From Kappaphycus alvarezii (taxonomy: Eukaryota > Rhodophyta > Florideophyceae > Gigartinales > Solieriaceae), in assembly GCA_002205965.3 (NCBI GenBank), contig NADL03000612.1, positions 992,001 to 1,056,000 on the forward strand: a stretch of DNA of 64,000 nt. Direction: 5' to 3'. The position numbers and the translations under genes are program-made. Shown here piece after piece: positions 49,631 through 59,387 of this stretch (the stretch's first letter is position 1; every line of letters begins with the position of its first letter). Under the pieces are notes generated by a model. The model was not told where the DNA came from and did not search any database. It worked only from the letters and a program-made list of their open reading frames with translations.

Positions 49631-49887
49631 TCTAAAACCTTAGCAATTTCGCCTTAGTGGATTTACTTTCACGATAGTGATGATGCTTGGCACGCCCTGG
49701 AGTAAGCGTTGCGGAAAATGTTAAAGTGAATAGGAACAACTCGTCCCCGATTGACAGTTGCTACAGAGTTAGTGACAAATGAGAACCACTCGCAAATGGA
49801 ATGGCTGCACATTTAGAGCGAAACTGCGCATTGTCAGACTGAGCTGCGCTGACGTTATCACGACTACATGCCGCACCCCAACTCATT

Positions 49888-51294
49888 TCAACGTGCTCTC
49901 ACATTTTCAGTACCAAGAGTAGATTTCCGCTTGAGGGAGCTACCAAGTGTTGTAGGGTCTTGACTTGCATAACGCACTAGCGTAGGCAGCGCTCCCCTAC
50001 TCTTAGCTGCCTCACCAGTTGCGGCAGGAAAGACCGGGAAAGCTGGCAGAGCACCCTTGCTCTTCACTGCAGCTTCACCTGGTTGCGGAAATGCAGTTAC
50101 TGGTTTCTTCAAAGAGGCTGCTTTCGAAGTACTTGTAGTCGATGTAACTCCGTTTGCCACAGCTTGTGATGAATCGTCCGCCACTCTTGGACGCTTCAAC
50201 ACTTCACCTTGTGATAACCCCTCTGGTGGTTGACCTAATCCTGGACCCGGTCCCGAAAGATTTGGTGAGGGCTGAGCCTTCTGGACGTAGGACCCATTCG
50301 ATCGTTGCGCCCTCTCGTCTGGTTCGCGTTGCCTCTTCGTCCTACCTCTCCCCCAGCTGATATTTATACGCGTGCCGTTTAGCTCTTGTGGACCATGCAA
50401 TTGCTGCATGGCATTTTCGGCTGCCTCTCTAGTATCAAAGTCCACAAACGCAACACCTTTCTGCGACAATACTGACACCCTTGCGACGCCTGTAACGGCC
50501 GAAAAGAATTCACGCAAAACTGCCTCGCTTATGCCAGGTTTAATACCACCAATAAATAGTGACCGAATCGTGACATCTTCAGGAGGCGCTGGTGTTTGGG
50601 AGTTGTTTGAATTCCTGACAGCTATTTTACGTTTTCCATCAGATGATAAGCCGAGATTGTTGAATATCTTCCCTGCAACTGGGTCATTAACGCCATAGTA
50701 GCGATCACGTATATTTTGCTCTGCCATATCCGGATGGCCATCTTCCTCCTTTTCATGGCGATAGGGACAATACAGACCACGCGTACATGTCCCCTTCAGG
50801 AAGAAAGAACAAATCCTTGCGCGATTACGCTCGTACCTTGGACCCACACGTTTCGCCCTTTCCGCAATATTGTTCACCATTGGCGCCTTGTACACGGCAT
50901 CGACTTGGCCGCTCGCAATTGCACGTTCCGACTGCGCCGCGGCATACTCCCTTGTTCCATCGCTTTTTGGGACGACGGCACGTTGTCGGTCCCCCATTGC
51001 AAGAGAGGCGTCACGCACCTGAACGGGAAGGCCAAACTGGAGATCGAGCAAGCATGTTTGACAGACGTTTTTCGCCCGTGCGCAGACCTGACAGATCTCG
51101 GTCTTCTTGGGACGAGTGCCGTGACCAGACGGCCGCCAGCGGAATGAGGTGAAGGGTCGTTCGCAAACCTTGCACGCAGAGCCCCAGGGATGGCGTGTCA
51201 TGCGCACGTAAGGATTTGGACCAAGGCATGTCTCACAGAGGATTGGGTATTCGTCACCACTGCCACCAACGGAGGCACCCTTGCCAGAGGCCAT
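49888..51294 (-). CDS. RBM22: Pre-mRNA-splicing factor RBM22 / Ecm2 (Slt11) family
   Basis: A single 468-codon exon. The protein belongs to the Prp19-associated core of the catalytic spliceosome, where the family contacts U6 snRNA and the intron near the active site. Residues 18-95 hold the N-terminal paired zinc fingers (ILCETCLGPNPY, CKVCERPFTSFRW, ICQVCARAKNVCQTC). Residues 162-180 hold a CCCH finger (CSFFLKGTC, CPYRH; C-X7-C-X5-C-X3-H as in human RBM22). IRDRYYGVNDPVA follows, nearly identical across eukaryotes. An RRM lies at 244-316 with RNP2 LFIGGI and RNP1 KGVAFVDF. The last 150 residues are a low-complexity Ser/Pro/Ala tail with two similar copies of 'K-KS-GALP'. The start ATG directly precedes the conserved region. 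It is divergent from eL15 across 720 bp. Confidence 0.95.
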   Translation of the reverse strand: MASGKGASVGGSGDEYPILCETCLGPNPYVRMTRHPWGSACKVCERPFTSFRWRPSGHGTRPKKTEICQVCARAKNVCQTCLLDLQFGLPVQVRDASLAMGDRQRAVVPKSDGTREYAAAQSERAIASGQVDAVYKAPMVNNIAERAKRVGPRYERNRARICSFFLKGTCTRGLYCPYRHEKEEDGHPDMAEQNIRDRYYGVNDPVAGKIFNNLGLSSDGKRKIAVRNSNNSQTPAPPEDVTIRSLFIGGIKPGISEAVLREFFSAVTGVARVSVLSQKGVAFVDFDTREAAENAMQQLHGPQELNGTRINISWGRGRTKRQREPDERAQRSNGSYVQKAQPSPNLSGPGPGLGQPPEGLSQGEVLKRPRVADDSSQAVANGVTSTTSTSKAASLKKPVTAFPQPGEAAVKSKGALPAFPVFPAATGEAAKSRGALPTLVRYASQDPTTLGSSLKRKSTLGTENVRAR

Positions 51295-52014
51295 TTCGCA
51301 TGCCGCGAGTGGAAATGTGGTGTTTAGACAAAGGCAAGTGTCTGCAACACTCTGAACGAGGGAGAGGTTGGATTGATGCAGAACCTTTGCTTGACCGGAA
51401 GGTAAGTGAGGAGATGATTCCCACGGTCAGCGGCAGCGTTCAGTTTGACCAAAGATATCCGACTAAATGCAAAGTGGTGAGGGGCAGTCGTCTCAGGGCG
51501 GGCTATCCTGGCGATGTGATAGCCTTTTAATTTTTTTATTTTTGGCGTCCAGTTCAGGCATTTTTATTTTCTTTTTAGTATTGTACATGAAAAATTTTCG
51601 GACAGAATGAAGAGTAGTGCAGTACTGTACTTCTGTTGACAAAACTACACGGTACAGTATTGTTCTCTAAATGGCAATGTAATGCAGTTTCGGGAAAATT
51701 CTTACAGTACACACGGCTGTAACATTGTTTTTCAATGCTGGGGAATTAGTAATTGTAATATACAATTAGTATTTTATTTTTGTAATTTCAATTACTTGTG
51801 TCTCTCGTGCAAGTTGCGTCGTCGGCGATCAGCAGGTACTGATCGCATCGGCAGTTCTTTCCAACTCTTCCCAAACGGCGTTGCTGCCAGAGTTGTCCTA
51901 GTAGTGCGTTAGGTCGCTCGTTTCCCGCAACCGTCACAGAATCAATTTTACCGACTCCGGAAGAACCCTGTGAGCTACGTGCGCGCCTTGTAGAAGCGAA
52001 GTACAGCGATCATC
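51295..52014. promoter_or_regulatory. Divergent promoter region between RBM22 and eL15
   Basis: 720 bases separate the two start codons. It contains a GTAC palindrome group (AGTACTGTAC, GGTACAGTATTG, 51,619-51,662) and a T-rich stretch at 51,528-51,600. An unsupported 111-codon frame (51,195-51,530) overlaps the RBM22 5' end antisense. No TATA box is obvious near either gene. Both housekeeping genes probably share this region for initiation. Confidence 0.45.
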
Positions 52015-52815
52015 ATGGGCGCCTACAAGTACATGGAGGAACTTTGGAGGCACAAGCAGAGCGATGTGATGAGGTTTCTGTTACGTGTCCGGGCTTGGGA
52101 GTACCGTCAGTTGCCGTCAGTTCATCGCGCCTCAAAGCCCACGCGCCCCGAGAAGGCGCGCCGTCTGGGATACAAGGCCAAACAGGGATTTTCTGTGTAC
52201 AGAGGTAAGTGATGCGTCCCTGAACCACGATTGACGACGAGGGCCTGGTTGTAGTCCGGTGACAACCGCGTTTCTCTCGTTAAGCGCGTGACGGGATGAT
52301 TGTCTTGCCAATCCGAGCAACATTTGTCAAAGTCTTGTCGGTGTGAGACGCGAACTAACCAGAATGTGGTGCTCCATTGTCTTTCCACAGTGCGCGTCCG
52401 CCGGGGTGGCCGCAAGCGCCCCGTCAAGAAGGGTATCCAGTATGGTAAGCCCAAGCATCAGGGTATCACCGAACTCAAGTTTAAGCGTAACAAGCGCTCA
52501 ATTGCCGAGGAGCGTGCTGGGCGCAAGTGTGGCAACTTGCGTGTGCTGAATTCGTATTGGATCAACGAGGATGCGGCGTACAAGTACTTTGAAGTGATTC
52601 TAGTTGATCCGAGTCACAATGCGATCAGGAATGATCCGCGACTGAACTGGCTCGCTAGGCCGACAATGAAACATCGCGAGTTGAGGGGTCTCACTTCGGC
52701 TGGTCGGAAACATCGTGGGTTGCGCGTGCGTGGACACCGTGCTAACACTACCCGTCCGTCTGTCCGTGCCGTCTGGATGAAGCACAATACACTGCGGCTT
52801 CGTCGTTATCGTTAG
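52015..52815 (+). CDS. RPL15: 60S ribosomal protein eL15 (RPL15), one intron
   Basis: Exons 52,015-52,204 and 52,391-52,815 join to 204 codons, exactly the usual eL15 length. The protein binds 28S rRNA in the large ribosomal subunit. Exon 1 reads [20 protein letters not shown] and ends in [14 protein letters not shown]. Exon 2 opens [15 protein letters not shown], then [32 protein letters not shown] and [17 protein letters not shown], and ends NTLRLRRYR. These blocks are near-identical to animal and plant eL15. The 186-bp intron has GTAAGT and CAG ends and splits a codon after its first base. The first ATG gives the conserved N-terminus. It appears fully functional. Confidence 0.98.
52205..52390 (+). 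other. eL15 intron
   Basis: Donor GTAAGT at 52,205 and acceptor TTTCCACAG ending at 52,390. Removal restores the conserved VYR-VRVRRGG join of eL15. It gives a reference for intron size and splice signals in this genome. Confidence 0.95.
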
Positions 52816-54592
52816 AGTGGATGATGTCGCGAGGATGTGGGTTGTTGCAACTTCTGATGGGAACCACGAGGTAGATAACAATCGGTTTCTAGGCGTGGAT
52901 AATTGCTTGGCAACTCATAAACGAGGCTCTGAGTCCGATAATGTTACACCGATGGACCTTACTGTCGTCATCACTCGCTTCACTTTCGGCGGATAGAGAC
53001 TTGCGGTTACCCCATCCCCGAGGGGTAGGCCGGGTGCCCCTCCTTAAACATAATGAGTTGAGACTATAACTGAAAGTCGCATCTTTGGTGAGGCGGATAT
53101 GCGAGGGTCTGCCTGGGGTAGATTGCGACGTCAAGTTGCTCCGATTCGAGAATATGGCAACATGAAAACTGTTTGAAGTGAGTGCAGCTCAGCGCATGCG
53201 TCGATGTGAACCTGCAGTAAGTAGATGACTCAAGTATTGTAAATGCGGTGTACTCCTTGTCACTTAGACTGTTGGGTGGAGTTGGATGTTAGCTAGCTGG
53301 CGCGATGTGTTGCAGAAATTTTATGATTCAGAGACTAGATCAATGATCAACAGGCGACAGACGAATGTTTCAGGCACCTCATTGGGTCTGTCCAAGAGGA
53401 CGTGTGGCTGCGCAGATATCCCGAGTTACCCGTATAGCGTCGTACGACGTGACGCAGTTGGAACCCTGCTCAGCAACCCGGCTGCGGCAGGAGCTGGGAG
53501 CGTTTAACACAATGTCGCCAACTTACGTACAAATTTGAGAGGTACAGTAGCTCCTTGTAGGGCTATCTGTAGTGTAAGGCGCATACCGTTCTGTAATGTT
53601 CAGCAGTTGGTGGCCTGATGAGTACCGTGGGACTCCTGCTACGACACTTGTACAGTTTCACTTTAGTGTGCAATTTGTAGCACTTTGATAGAGTTGGCCG
53701 TGACGATACAGTAATTTACAGCACTGTTGCCACTTACACGTGGCAGGGGGTGCTGGGTATTGCCTGCAATCCACACCGGACACAAGTACAGGCTCAGATA
53801 CTTCCTGATCCTCGCTCACTCAAGAGTACTCGGCTATTCTCGAATACCCGGAAACGATGGCTGCCGCACAAGCAATGTACTTTATTCACTGATTCACACC
53901 TCTCTTCCGTGGCTCTCACCGTACGCTGCTTGTTCACTATCACCCCACCGCTTGCTTTTCTTCCTAACTCGTGGAGCCGCAGGTTTCCTGTTTATGTACG
54001 CCCAACTGACCCACCATTGCCTTTCCATTCTTGCCCTACTTCTCAATTGGACTAGGAGCCTACTTCAATTAGTCGCCAAAGCGTTAAGAGTGACTCTGTG
54101 CAATCGGTCGCTCTTCCCCCGTCTGTCCACGTGTTACAGGTTTCGTGCCCGTCCGGTTACAGCACTGTACCTGTACTGTGCATCAACGCCTGTCGTCCAC
54201 TCATTGCCAACGAGGATATGGCAACGGGTCCAGCTATGGTACCGTACAGTACAGTACTGTACATCTCACCGTATAGTGTACTACTGTACTGTACAGTACA
54301 GTATGCTCAGGTGACCGGAATGAGCTTTGCACCTCGCCACAATATCCAGATACAATACTTTATTGTATCATGGTGTACTACTGTACGGTACCCTTCGCCA
54401 AGGTTAGCGCAGCCCCAATAAACCGCACTTAATGTACATCCTGACGAACTTTATCAGCAGAGCAATACAACACGTACCGCCTTTCTCGTAACTCCAGCTG
54501 CGCTGCTTCGCACTCCATCTGCGCCGCTACCCCACATTCACACACTTCCAATTCGAACCCCGTCAATCCCTCCCTCCACTCTCCATCCCCCG
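52816..54592. other. Intergenic region rich in GTAC palindromes
   Basis: 1.8 kb without a supported gene. A 195-codon plus frame at 53,727 has no recognisable content and overlaps a 101-codon frame. Palindromic ACAGT/GTAC words cluster at 53,525-53,725 and peak at 54,239-54,304 and 54,373-54,393. The last 100 bases before 54,593 are C-rich. Confidence 0.55.
54239..54304. repeat. Dense GTACAGTAC foldback tract
   Basis: Copies of GTACAGTACAGTACTGTAC on the left face CTGTACTGTACAGTACAGTA on the right, able to fold on each other. It is the densest example of a motif scattered through the gaps of this window. Confidence 0.7.
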
Positions 54593-55789
54593 ATGAAACG
54601 GGCCGACACCGCCACGGCCAATCCGCGCACCACGCTTACTTTCACTCCACCGCTCATCATCTCCGCATTCCGTCATTCCTTCCCCCTACACGTCACCCCC
54701 AACCGCTTGTATCATTTACACTCGCGGCGTGCATACTTGACCAAGTGTGCACGCCGCGAGTGTACACGACACGCAGTATGCACGCTAGAGCCTGTGGAAG
54801 ATGGAGTGACACTACCCAAGATATCCACGACGGAAGCATTGGAGGAAGAGTCCGATTGGTTGTGTAAGGAGTTGTGCCGATGGTTGGATGAGGAGTGGGA
54901 CCAAGGGGCGCCGCAAGCGATTCATGCGGAGATTGGGAGGCGAACGGGGCAGATTTATTGGCGACAACGGATGGAAGGGGAGGATGATTTAAGTAGTGTG
55001 TTGATTGCGATTGGATCCGAGTTGGAGGGGATGGATTTTCGAGAGGCGTTTGTTGGGCCGTGGAATGTGGCGAATAAGACGTGTGAATTGCTGTTGCATA
55101 GGATTTTAGAACGGGAGGTGGAGACGGAGGGGGGGTTGGAAGGAGGGGAGAAGAAGGGGGTGGAGTGGTCTATGGAATGGGAGATGAGGGAGGGGAGGCG
55201 TGTGGAAGGGATGACGGAGGATGGAGGTGTGGGTAGGTCACGGGCAGTGGCAGTGAATTTGGCGGATCGGTTTGAGAAATTGAGGTTTTTGAGCGACTTG
55301 TTGGATGGGGCTGTATCGAAGGAGGTAAGTGCGGGTTGTACCGTTTTTCAGTTTGCTGCTGATGCTTGGCTGTATTGCAATTTTCTGACTGTGTTGTAAT
55401 TGGTGGTGTGTTTTGTATGGGGTTGGGCGTTTGTGGAGCAGAAAGTGAACGGTGTGGTTGGCGCGGCAATGGGATTTCGGTATAATGTGGAGAGGCGACA
55501 GTGGGAAGGTAGCGAGGTGGAAGATGAACACTTTCGTGGGTTTGGGGATAGGCCACCAGATGTGCTGGGAGATGAGGAGGCTCTGGAATACACGGAGACG
55601 TTGAAGTATCTGAAGGAAATGCTGGAGCGTGATGATGAGGATGGGAAGGTCGCCGAGGGGCTTGATATCGTGATGGAGACAGTTCATGGCGTTGAGTTGT
55701 ATAAGGTGCAGCGAGAAGATGAAGGAGATCATGCGTTCCACAAAAGGGTTGTTGTGGCCAAGTGGTTGCATTTGTATGCAGGATTTTGA
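54593..55789 (+). CDS. Two-exon protein of unknown function, possibly organelle-targeted
   Basis: Exons 54,593-55,324 and 55,442-55,789 join in frame to about 359 residues. The 117-bp intron has GTAAGT and CAG ends, and frame 1 runs into a stop if it is retained. Residues 1-70 are rich in Arg, Ser, Thr and Ala with few acids, like a plastid or mitochondrial transit peptide. The rest is acidic and helical, with a striking segment LCKELCRWLDEEWDQG, IGRRTGQIYWRQRMEGEDDL and FVGPWNVANKTCELLLHRI. The last feels like a conserved domain, but I cannot name it. A Glu/Gly-rich loop (about 175-210) follows, then FEKLRFLSDLLDGAVSKE. The transit region contains a 17-bp inverted repeat. The start ATG is preceded by C-rich DNA. 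Confidence 0.75.
54717..54764. repeat. 17-bp inverted repeat inside the coding start
   Basis: TACACTCGCGGCGTGCA at 54,717-54,733 is exactly reverse-complemented at 54,748-54,764 after 14 bases. It falls in codons about 42-58 of the gene at 54,593 and would form a strong GC-rich mRNA hairpin. Confidence 0.85.
55325..55441 (+). other. Intron of the 54,593 gene
   Basis: GTAAGTGCGG donor, TTGTGGAGCAG acceptor, 117 bases. Splicing joins SKE to KVNGVVGAAMGF in one frame. Without splicing the frame ends inside the intron. Confidence 0.8.
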
Positions 55790-55959
55790 GCGCAGGTCAG
55801 AAAGAGCATGCCGTGCAGTTTTTCTGCAATGGATCGTGTTGATGGTATACCTTCACCGTGGGCAACAGATCCCACTTAGCCACGTGGCATCGTTGTTTAC
55901 TTTGGAATACAGAATCGGTACAACATTACAGCATGTTTTGCTTACTGCATCAATACCCA

Positions 55960-56620
55960 GGGTCCAGTGCAGGAACCGACTACGGTATGTAGCTATCTGC
56001 GTAACCGGGTGGACCACGTCGGCTATGTGCACACGTTTGCGGGACACGATAGCGTTTGCCAGAGACGACCAGATCATGTAACTAATGCGCCGATAGATTC
56101 TCGCTCTGATAACACCAACTAATGTGTTCAGCTTCTCCGCGATGCGCGCGAGGAGATCTTCTTTGAAGAGGATAGTAGCGGGGAAGGCGAACCCAGGGAA
56201 TCAAAAGCCAGCGGTTGGAAATCGAAGTTGGCGCCTGTGGGGGGCCGTTGGAAAGGGGCGGGATTCGACGCGACAGTCTGCGTTCCAGGTCAGTGACCTT
56301 GTTGCTGTGCGCAACTGAAGCAGCACCTCCCACTTCTCGGGTAGCCCTTGATCTTACGTCGGCGTTGAATGGTGAGACGGCGGTGAAGTCGCAGGCGATG
56401 GGGCGCTTCGCAGTGCCGCCGGGAGCTGGCGGTGGCTGGACGAGGATGTCACCGGGTCGTAGCTCGGTGCCTGGCACCAGGAGCGGAACCTCAAACTGGC
56501 AGTCCAGACCGGCGGCACGGGCGATACGGCCGGCAATGACGTTACGTAGCGAGTCATGCCAGTGCTTGTCACCGAAACCAGGACACAGGTTCACTGCGTG
56601 GTCTCCTAGTACTGTACACT
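55960..56620 (-). mobile_element. LINE-A, 5'-truncated copy
   Basis: Minus-strand reading begins in the zinc-finger region (GDHAVNLCPGFG) and continues SLRNVIAGRIARAAGLD, PGTELRPGDILVQPP and IACDFTAVSPF (endonuclease core). It then has ERRLSRRIPP and the C-terminus MIWSSLANAIVSR and ADVVHPV. It parallels the copy at 56.8-58.9 kb domain for domain but is diverged, so these are two separate insertions. Its 5' edge abuts a LINE-B tail of opposite orientation. Confidence 0.75.
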
Positions 56621-56640
56621 CAGTGAAGTTGAGTGTACGG
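56614..56640. repeat. Short inverted repeat at the LINE-A/LINE-B joint
   Basis: TGTACACTCA and TGAGTGTACG face each other around GTGAAGT. It marks the point where the LINE-A fragment (minus) meets the LINE-B tail (plus). Confidence 0.55.
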
Positions 56641-56775
56641 TAGCCCTGTTGGCCGGCCTCCAGCCAGTTTTCTAGTGTTTTGACGGCTTCCCGCCAATCC
56701 TTTACATTGCAAGCCTTTACCCACATCACGACATCCCTCAGGGAACAGCTGACCATACTTTTCACGGGTTAAGCA
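56640..56775 (+). mobile_element. LINE-B 3' tail copy
   Basis: Starts at the last codons of LINE-B (CCTGTTGGCCGGCCTCCAGC, then TTTTCTAG) and continues through the shared untranslated tail to GACCATACTTTTCACGGGTT. The terminal AACACCCCAAATTTCC is missing or diverged. An open minus frame that runs across this and LINE-A is coincidental. Confidence 0.7.
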
Positions 56776-57133
56776 ATGAATCTTTACTCTTTACTTGTCT
56801 TGAGTGTACACCAACTGGCCGACTATTCAGTTAAGAGCTAACTGGATGGACCACATCGGTCACGTGCAGTGAGGCCCGCGATATGATGGCCATAGCCACC
56901 GACGACCACAAAAAGCAACTGACACGCTGGTAGATGCGTGTGCGAATCATAGCGTCCAAGCTGTGGCATTTCATGGCTACACGTGGCACAAACTCTTCGA
57001 TAAATAATGCGGTATCCGGAGAAGGGATACCGAGGGAGTCGAAAACCAGAGGCTGGAATCGGAAACCTGGGTCGCGGGAGGGCAGAGAGGGGGGGACCAG
57101 GCGCCTTGACAGCTTGCGCTGTAGGTCCTGGAT

Positions 57134-58207
57134 CTAGCGATGGTGCGTGAGGGCGGCAGCCCCACCGGCGACTTGCGTCGCTTTGGTGATGGAGGTCTGC
57201 TTGAACGGTGACGTGACGGCGACGTCACATGCAATGGGTCGGTCTGGTTGGTCAGCTTCAGTGTCACGGGGGGGATGCACGAGGAGAATGCCAGCGGGCC
57301 TGTAGTCCGTCCCGGGGAGGAGATTCTCAGCTTCGAACTCGTAGTCAAGGCCGGCGGCGCGGAACACTTGCCACGCGAACACATTGCGAACGGAGTTGTG
57401 GCGGTGAATGCGCCCAAACTCTGAAACGCAGCGGTCGGCGGCATGGTCACCGTGGGCATCCATGTCCTGCTGGCAGTGGTGGCATTTCAATGGCACCGAG
57501 TCTGTGTAGACTGGGAGACCGAGGTGCCTGCGCAGCATGATGCTCCAGTGTGCTGATGACACCTTCGTCGCAGTGGTGGGGTGGGCCCATAGGAACGCCG
57601 CCGCACCGGTGTTACGGAAGGCCAAGCCTCGAATCCGGCGACATGTGGACGTGTCGGAGTGGCAGCTAGGATGAGGCACTCTCTTCCATAGTTCATCCTC
57701 CCAAAACTCCTTTGCCCTGGCTTCTTGCTGCGCCCGATTTAGATGAGATTGCAGGTTGGCGGGCATGGCGGCAAGGGAGGCGGGTTCAAAGGGGCCTAGG
57801 TCGGTGGCAAACGGGTCACCTTGGATCTGTCTGACGAAATCGCGCAGGGGCCGGCGTGCCTGGTTGACGAGGAAGTATCGATCGCCCCGTGCCTGTCTCC
57901 CAAGGACGGCGACGAAGCGGGGTGTTGCATAGTGTGCGGTGCGTAGGCGGGCGGGGGCAGCGTCCAGAATGCTCGCGGCGACAGCCGCGTGCAGTGCAGG
58001 GCCAATCCTGGAGAACCTGTGCCCCCCGAGACGGAGGGGGAGACAAGCTTGTTCCCAGGCGTCGTCGGTGAGGGGGACATTATGCAGCGTGCCGTAGGCG
58101 GCTCGCTGCAGGGAGTCAAACTCCACTGCAGGCTCCGCGGCGTGCTGAGGGTCAGCAAGCGGAAACGCGTGAAGGACCCGGCATGCGGATCCACATAAGC
58201 GATGCAT
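57134..58207 (-). pseudogene. LINE-A post-RT domain, zinc finger and endonuclease
   Basis: A 357-codon open frame within the longest LINE-A copy. N-terminal part: PLTDDAWEQACLPLRLGG, the conserved post-RT block. Middle: helical, with WEDELWKRV. From about residue 240: the CCHC finger and then LPGTDYRPAGILL and RPIACDVAVTSPFKQ, fitting the PD-(D/E)XK-like nuclease of R2-type LINEs. In other copies the first core reads RPADILL or RPGDILV; here the aspartate is replaced (RPAGILL), so this nuclease would probably be dead. Confidence 0.75.
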
Positions 58208-58506
58208 GTGGAAGCGAGCCCTAGGATCTTGGACCCCTTCCAGCAGTGCCAGGGCGCGACGGCACCCCTCTACCTTGCTCCGTTAGAATGTTTTCGTGAA
58301 GGCAGCGTTACCCAACGGGGCCCCGAGGAGCTCGAAACCGTCGCCGGCGCATTCTGCAAGCGGGAACTCGGCCAGGAAAGCAGCGCGGTCAGTTGGCGAA
58401 GTGTGCGGCCAGTAGATGCGTGTCTTGTGAGGGTTAATCAGACCGTAAGACGGACCGTAGAGCGCGAGGGACCGTAGTGCTCGCCGTAGGCCCTCAAGTG
58501 ACCCAA

Positions 58507-58929
58507 TTATTGTACGTCGTCGGCGTACCACTGATTTAAAATGATACCCTCCTCATCGGCGACCCGCCTGATGAGCGGTTGTATCGTCAACGAGAACAAC
58601 AGTATACTCGCAGGGTCCCCTTGCTGGGTTCCCTGGGCGCTAGAAAGAATCGTCTGCTCCCGGTTTGGGACGATTAGCGGTAGTCGGGATCGACCATACA
58701 CCATGTTTGCGAATCGGGCAAGTGAGGGGGCACGGGATGGCAGCATGTCGAGCATTGCTTGCCGATCGACGCAGTTGAAAGCGTTTCGGGCATCAATGAG
58801 GACGGTGGCAACGTTTGGATCCGACGACACCCTTCGCAGCACTGTGCGAACGTCATGGACGACCGCATCCATTCCTGCCTTTATGCCATTGGCAGCTTGG
58901 AAGGGGGCCAAAAAAGGCACGGGAGTCAT
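58507..58929 (-). pseudogene. LINE-A reverse transcriptase palm
   Basis: A 140-codon frame carrying LINE RT boxes: PFQAANGIKAG, LIDARNAFN with the first catalytic aspartate, QGDPASILLFSLTIQPL, and YADD with the other two. The frame runs off after the YADD box. Upstream (higher coordinates) it meets a LINE-B tail, so the RT fingers and N-terminus are missing. Confidence 0.85.
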
Positions 58930-58951
58930 AAGTAGCCGACTAGAGCAGCGT

Positions 58952-58975
58952 TAAAAACACCCCAAATTTCCCCCT
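58952..58975 (+). mobile_element. LINE-B terminal tail, very short
   Basis: Only the last part of the shared tail is present (TTAAAAACACCCCAAATTTC), matching 25,319-25,338. It sits exactly where the LINE-A copy is truncated. It is either an extremely 5'-truncated insertion or the remaining end of a deleted one. Confidence 0.6.
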
Positions 58976-58979
58976 CAAT

Positions 58980-59387
58980 GAAGTAAAGTTTCTTCTATTA
59001 CTGTAGCCTGTCCAGGGGTCGGTAGCAAGTGGCACAGTAAAAACACACGTGTGTTTACGTGAAGTGGAAAATATAACAGCTTTTCTGGTAGAATGGTTGA
59101 CTATACAAACTTTGCATTGTACCATTTTTTCGGCAGAAAATGCCTGAAAAAGAAGTGGGCCACACGACCCAACTTCGTGGATTCTGCCGGAATGTGTCAC
59201 AAGTGTTCATACAGACGCTACTCCACCCTAATTAAACCCACAACGCAGTGATCGGGTCTTCCCTCACCACCGCCGTTAGTGTGGCCCACACCTCTCAACT
59301 CCCAAAACCGCCAAACTCCAACCATTCAATAACTCTTCCCAAACCCCATTCACTACCAACGTGCATCCCTACCCTCACCTTAGTGCC
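58980..59387. other. Upstream region of the pogo-like gene
   Basis: No gene. The last 150 bases are C-rich with a short C/A repeat character, as is the coding start. GTG codons upstream continue the frame, but the first ATG is at 59,388. No TATA box or terminal inverted repeat matching the 3' side was found. Confidence 0.4.

Larger units (their letters stand above)
56840..58929 (-). mobile_element. LINE-A, longest copy: RT, zinc finger and restriction-like endonuclease
   Basis: Read on minus. The RT palm is at 58,929-58,507: FLAPFQAANGIKAGMDAVVH, then IDARNAFNCVDRQAM (catalytic box A), GTQQGDPASILLF, and NQWYADDVQ (box C). The thumb-side segment is near 58,530-58,283. At 57,134-58,207 the post-RT region has WEQACLPLRLGGHRFSRIG, a CCHC finger CHHCQQDMDAHGDHAADRC (C-X2-C-X9-H-X4-C), and an endonuclease core with YRPAGILLVHPP and IACDVAVTSPF. 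The C-terminal extension runs to about 56,840. RT, then CCHC, then restriction-like endonuclease is the R2-type layout. The 5' half is missing and the frame is interrupted between RT and C-terminal part, so it is inactive. It is the longest copy here. Confidence 0.85.

Noticed and set aside
53727-54314. A 195-codon plus-strand protein gene
   Set aside because: No domain, odd composition, runs through the GTAC palindromes, and overlaps another frame. More likely a chance frame.
55170-55771. Minus-strand frames opposite the 54,593 gene
   Set aside because: They mirror the coding exons of a spliced plus-strand gene. The low-complexity His/Pro/Ser products are typical antisense shadows.
56082-56765. 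A single 227-codon minus-strand gene
   Set aside because: The frame runs across the antisense of a LINE-B tail and then into LINE-A, two unrelated insertions. Its openness at the joint is accidental.
59361-59387. A start for the pogo-like gene 27 bases upstream
   Set aside because: The codon at 59,361 is GTG, not ATG. The first ATG in frame is 59,388 in a good context, so nine codons were removed.
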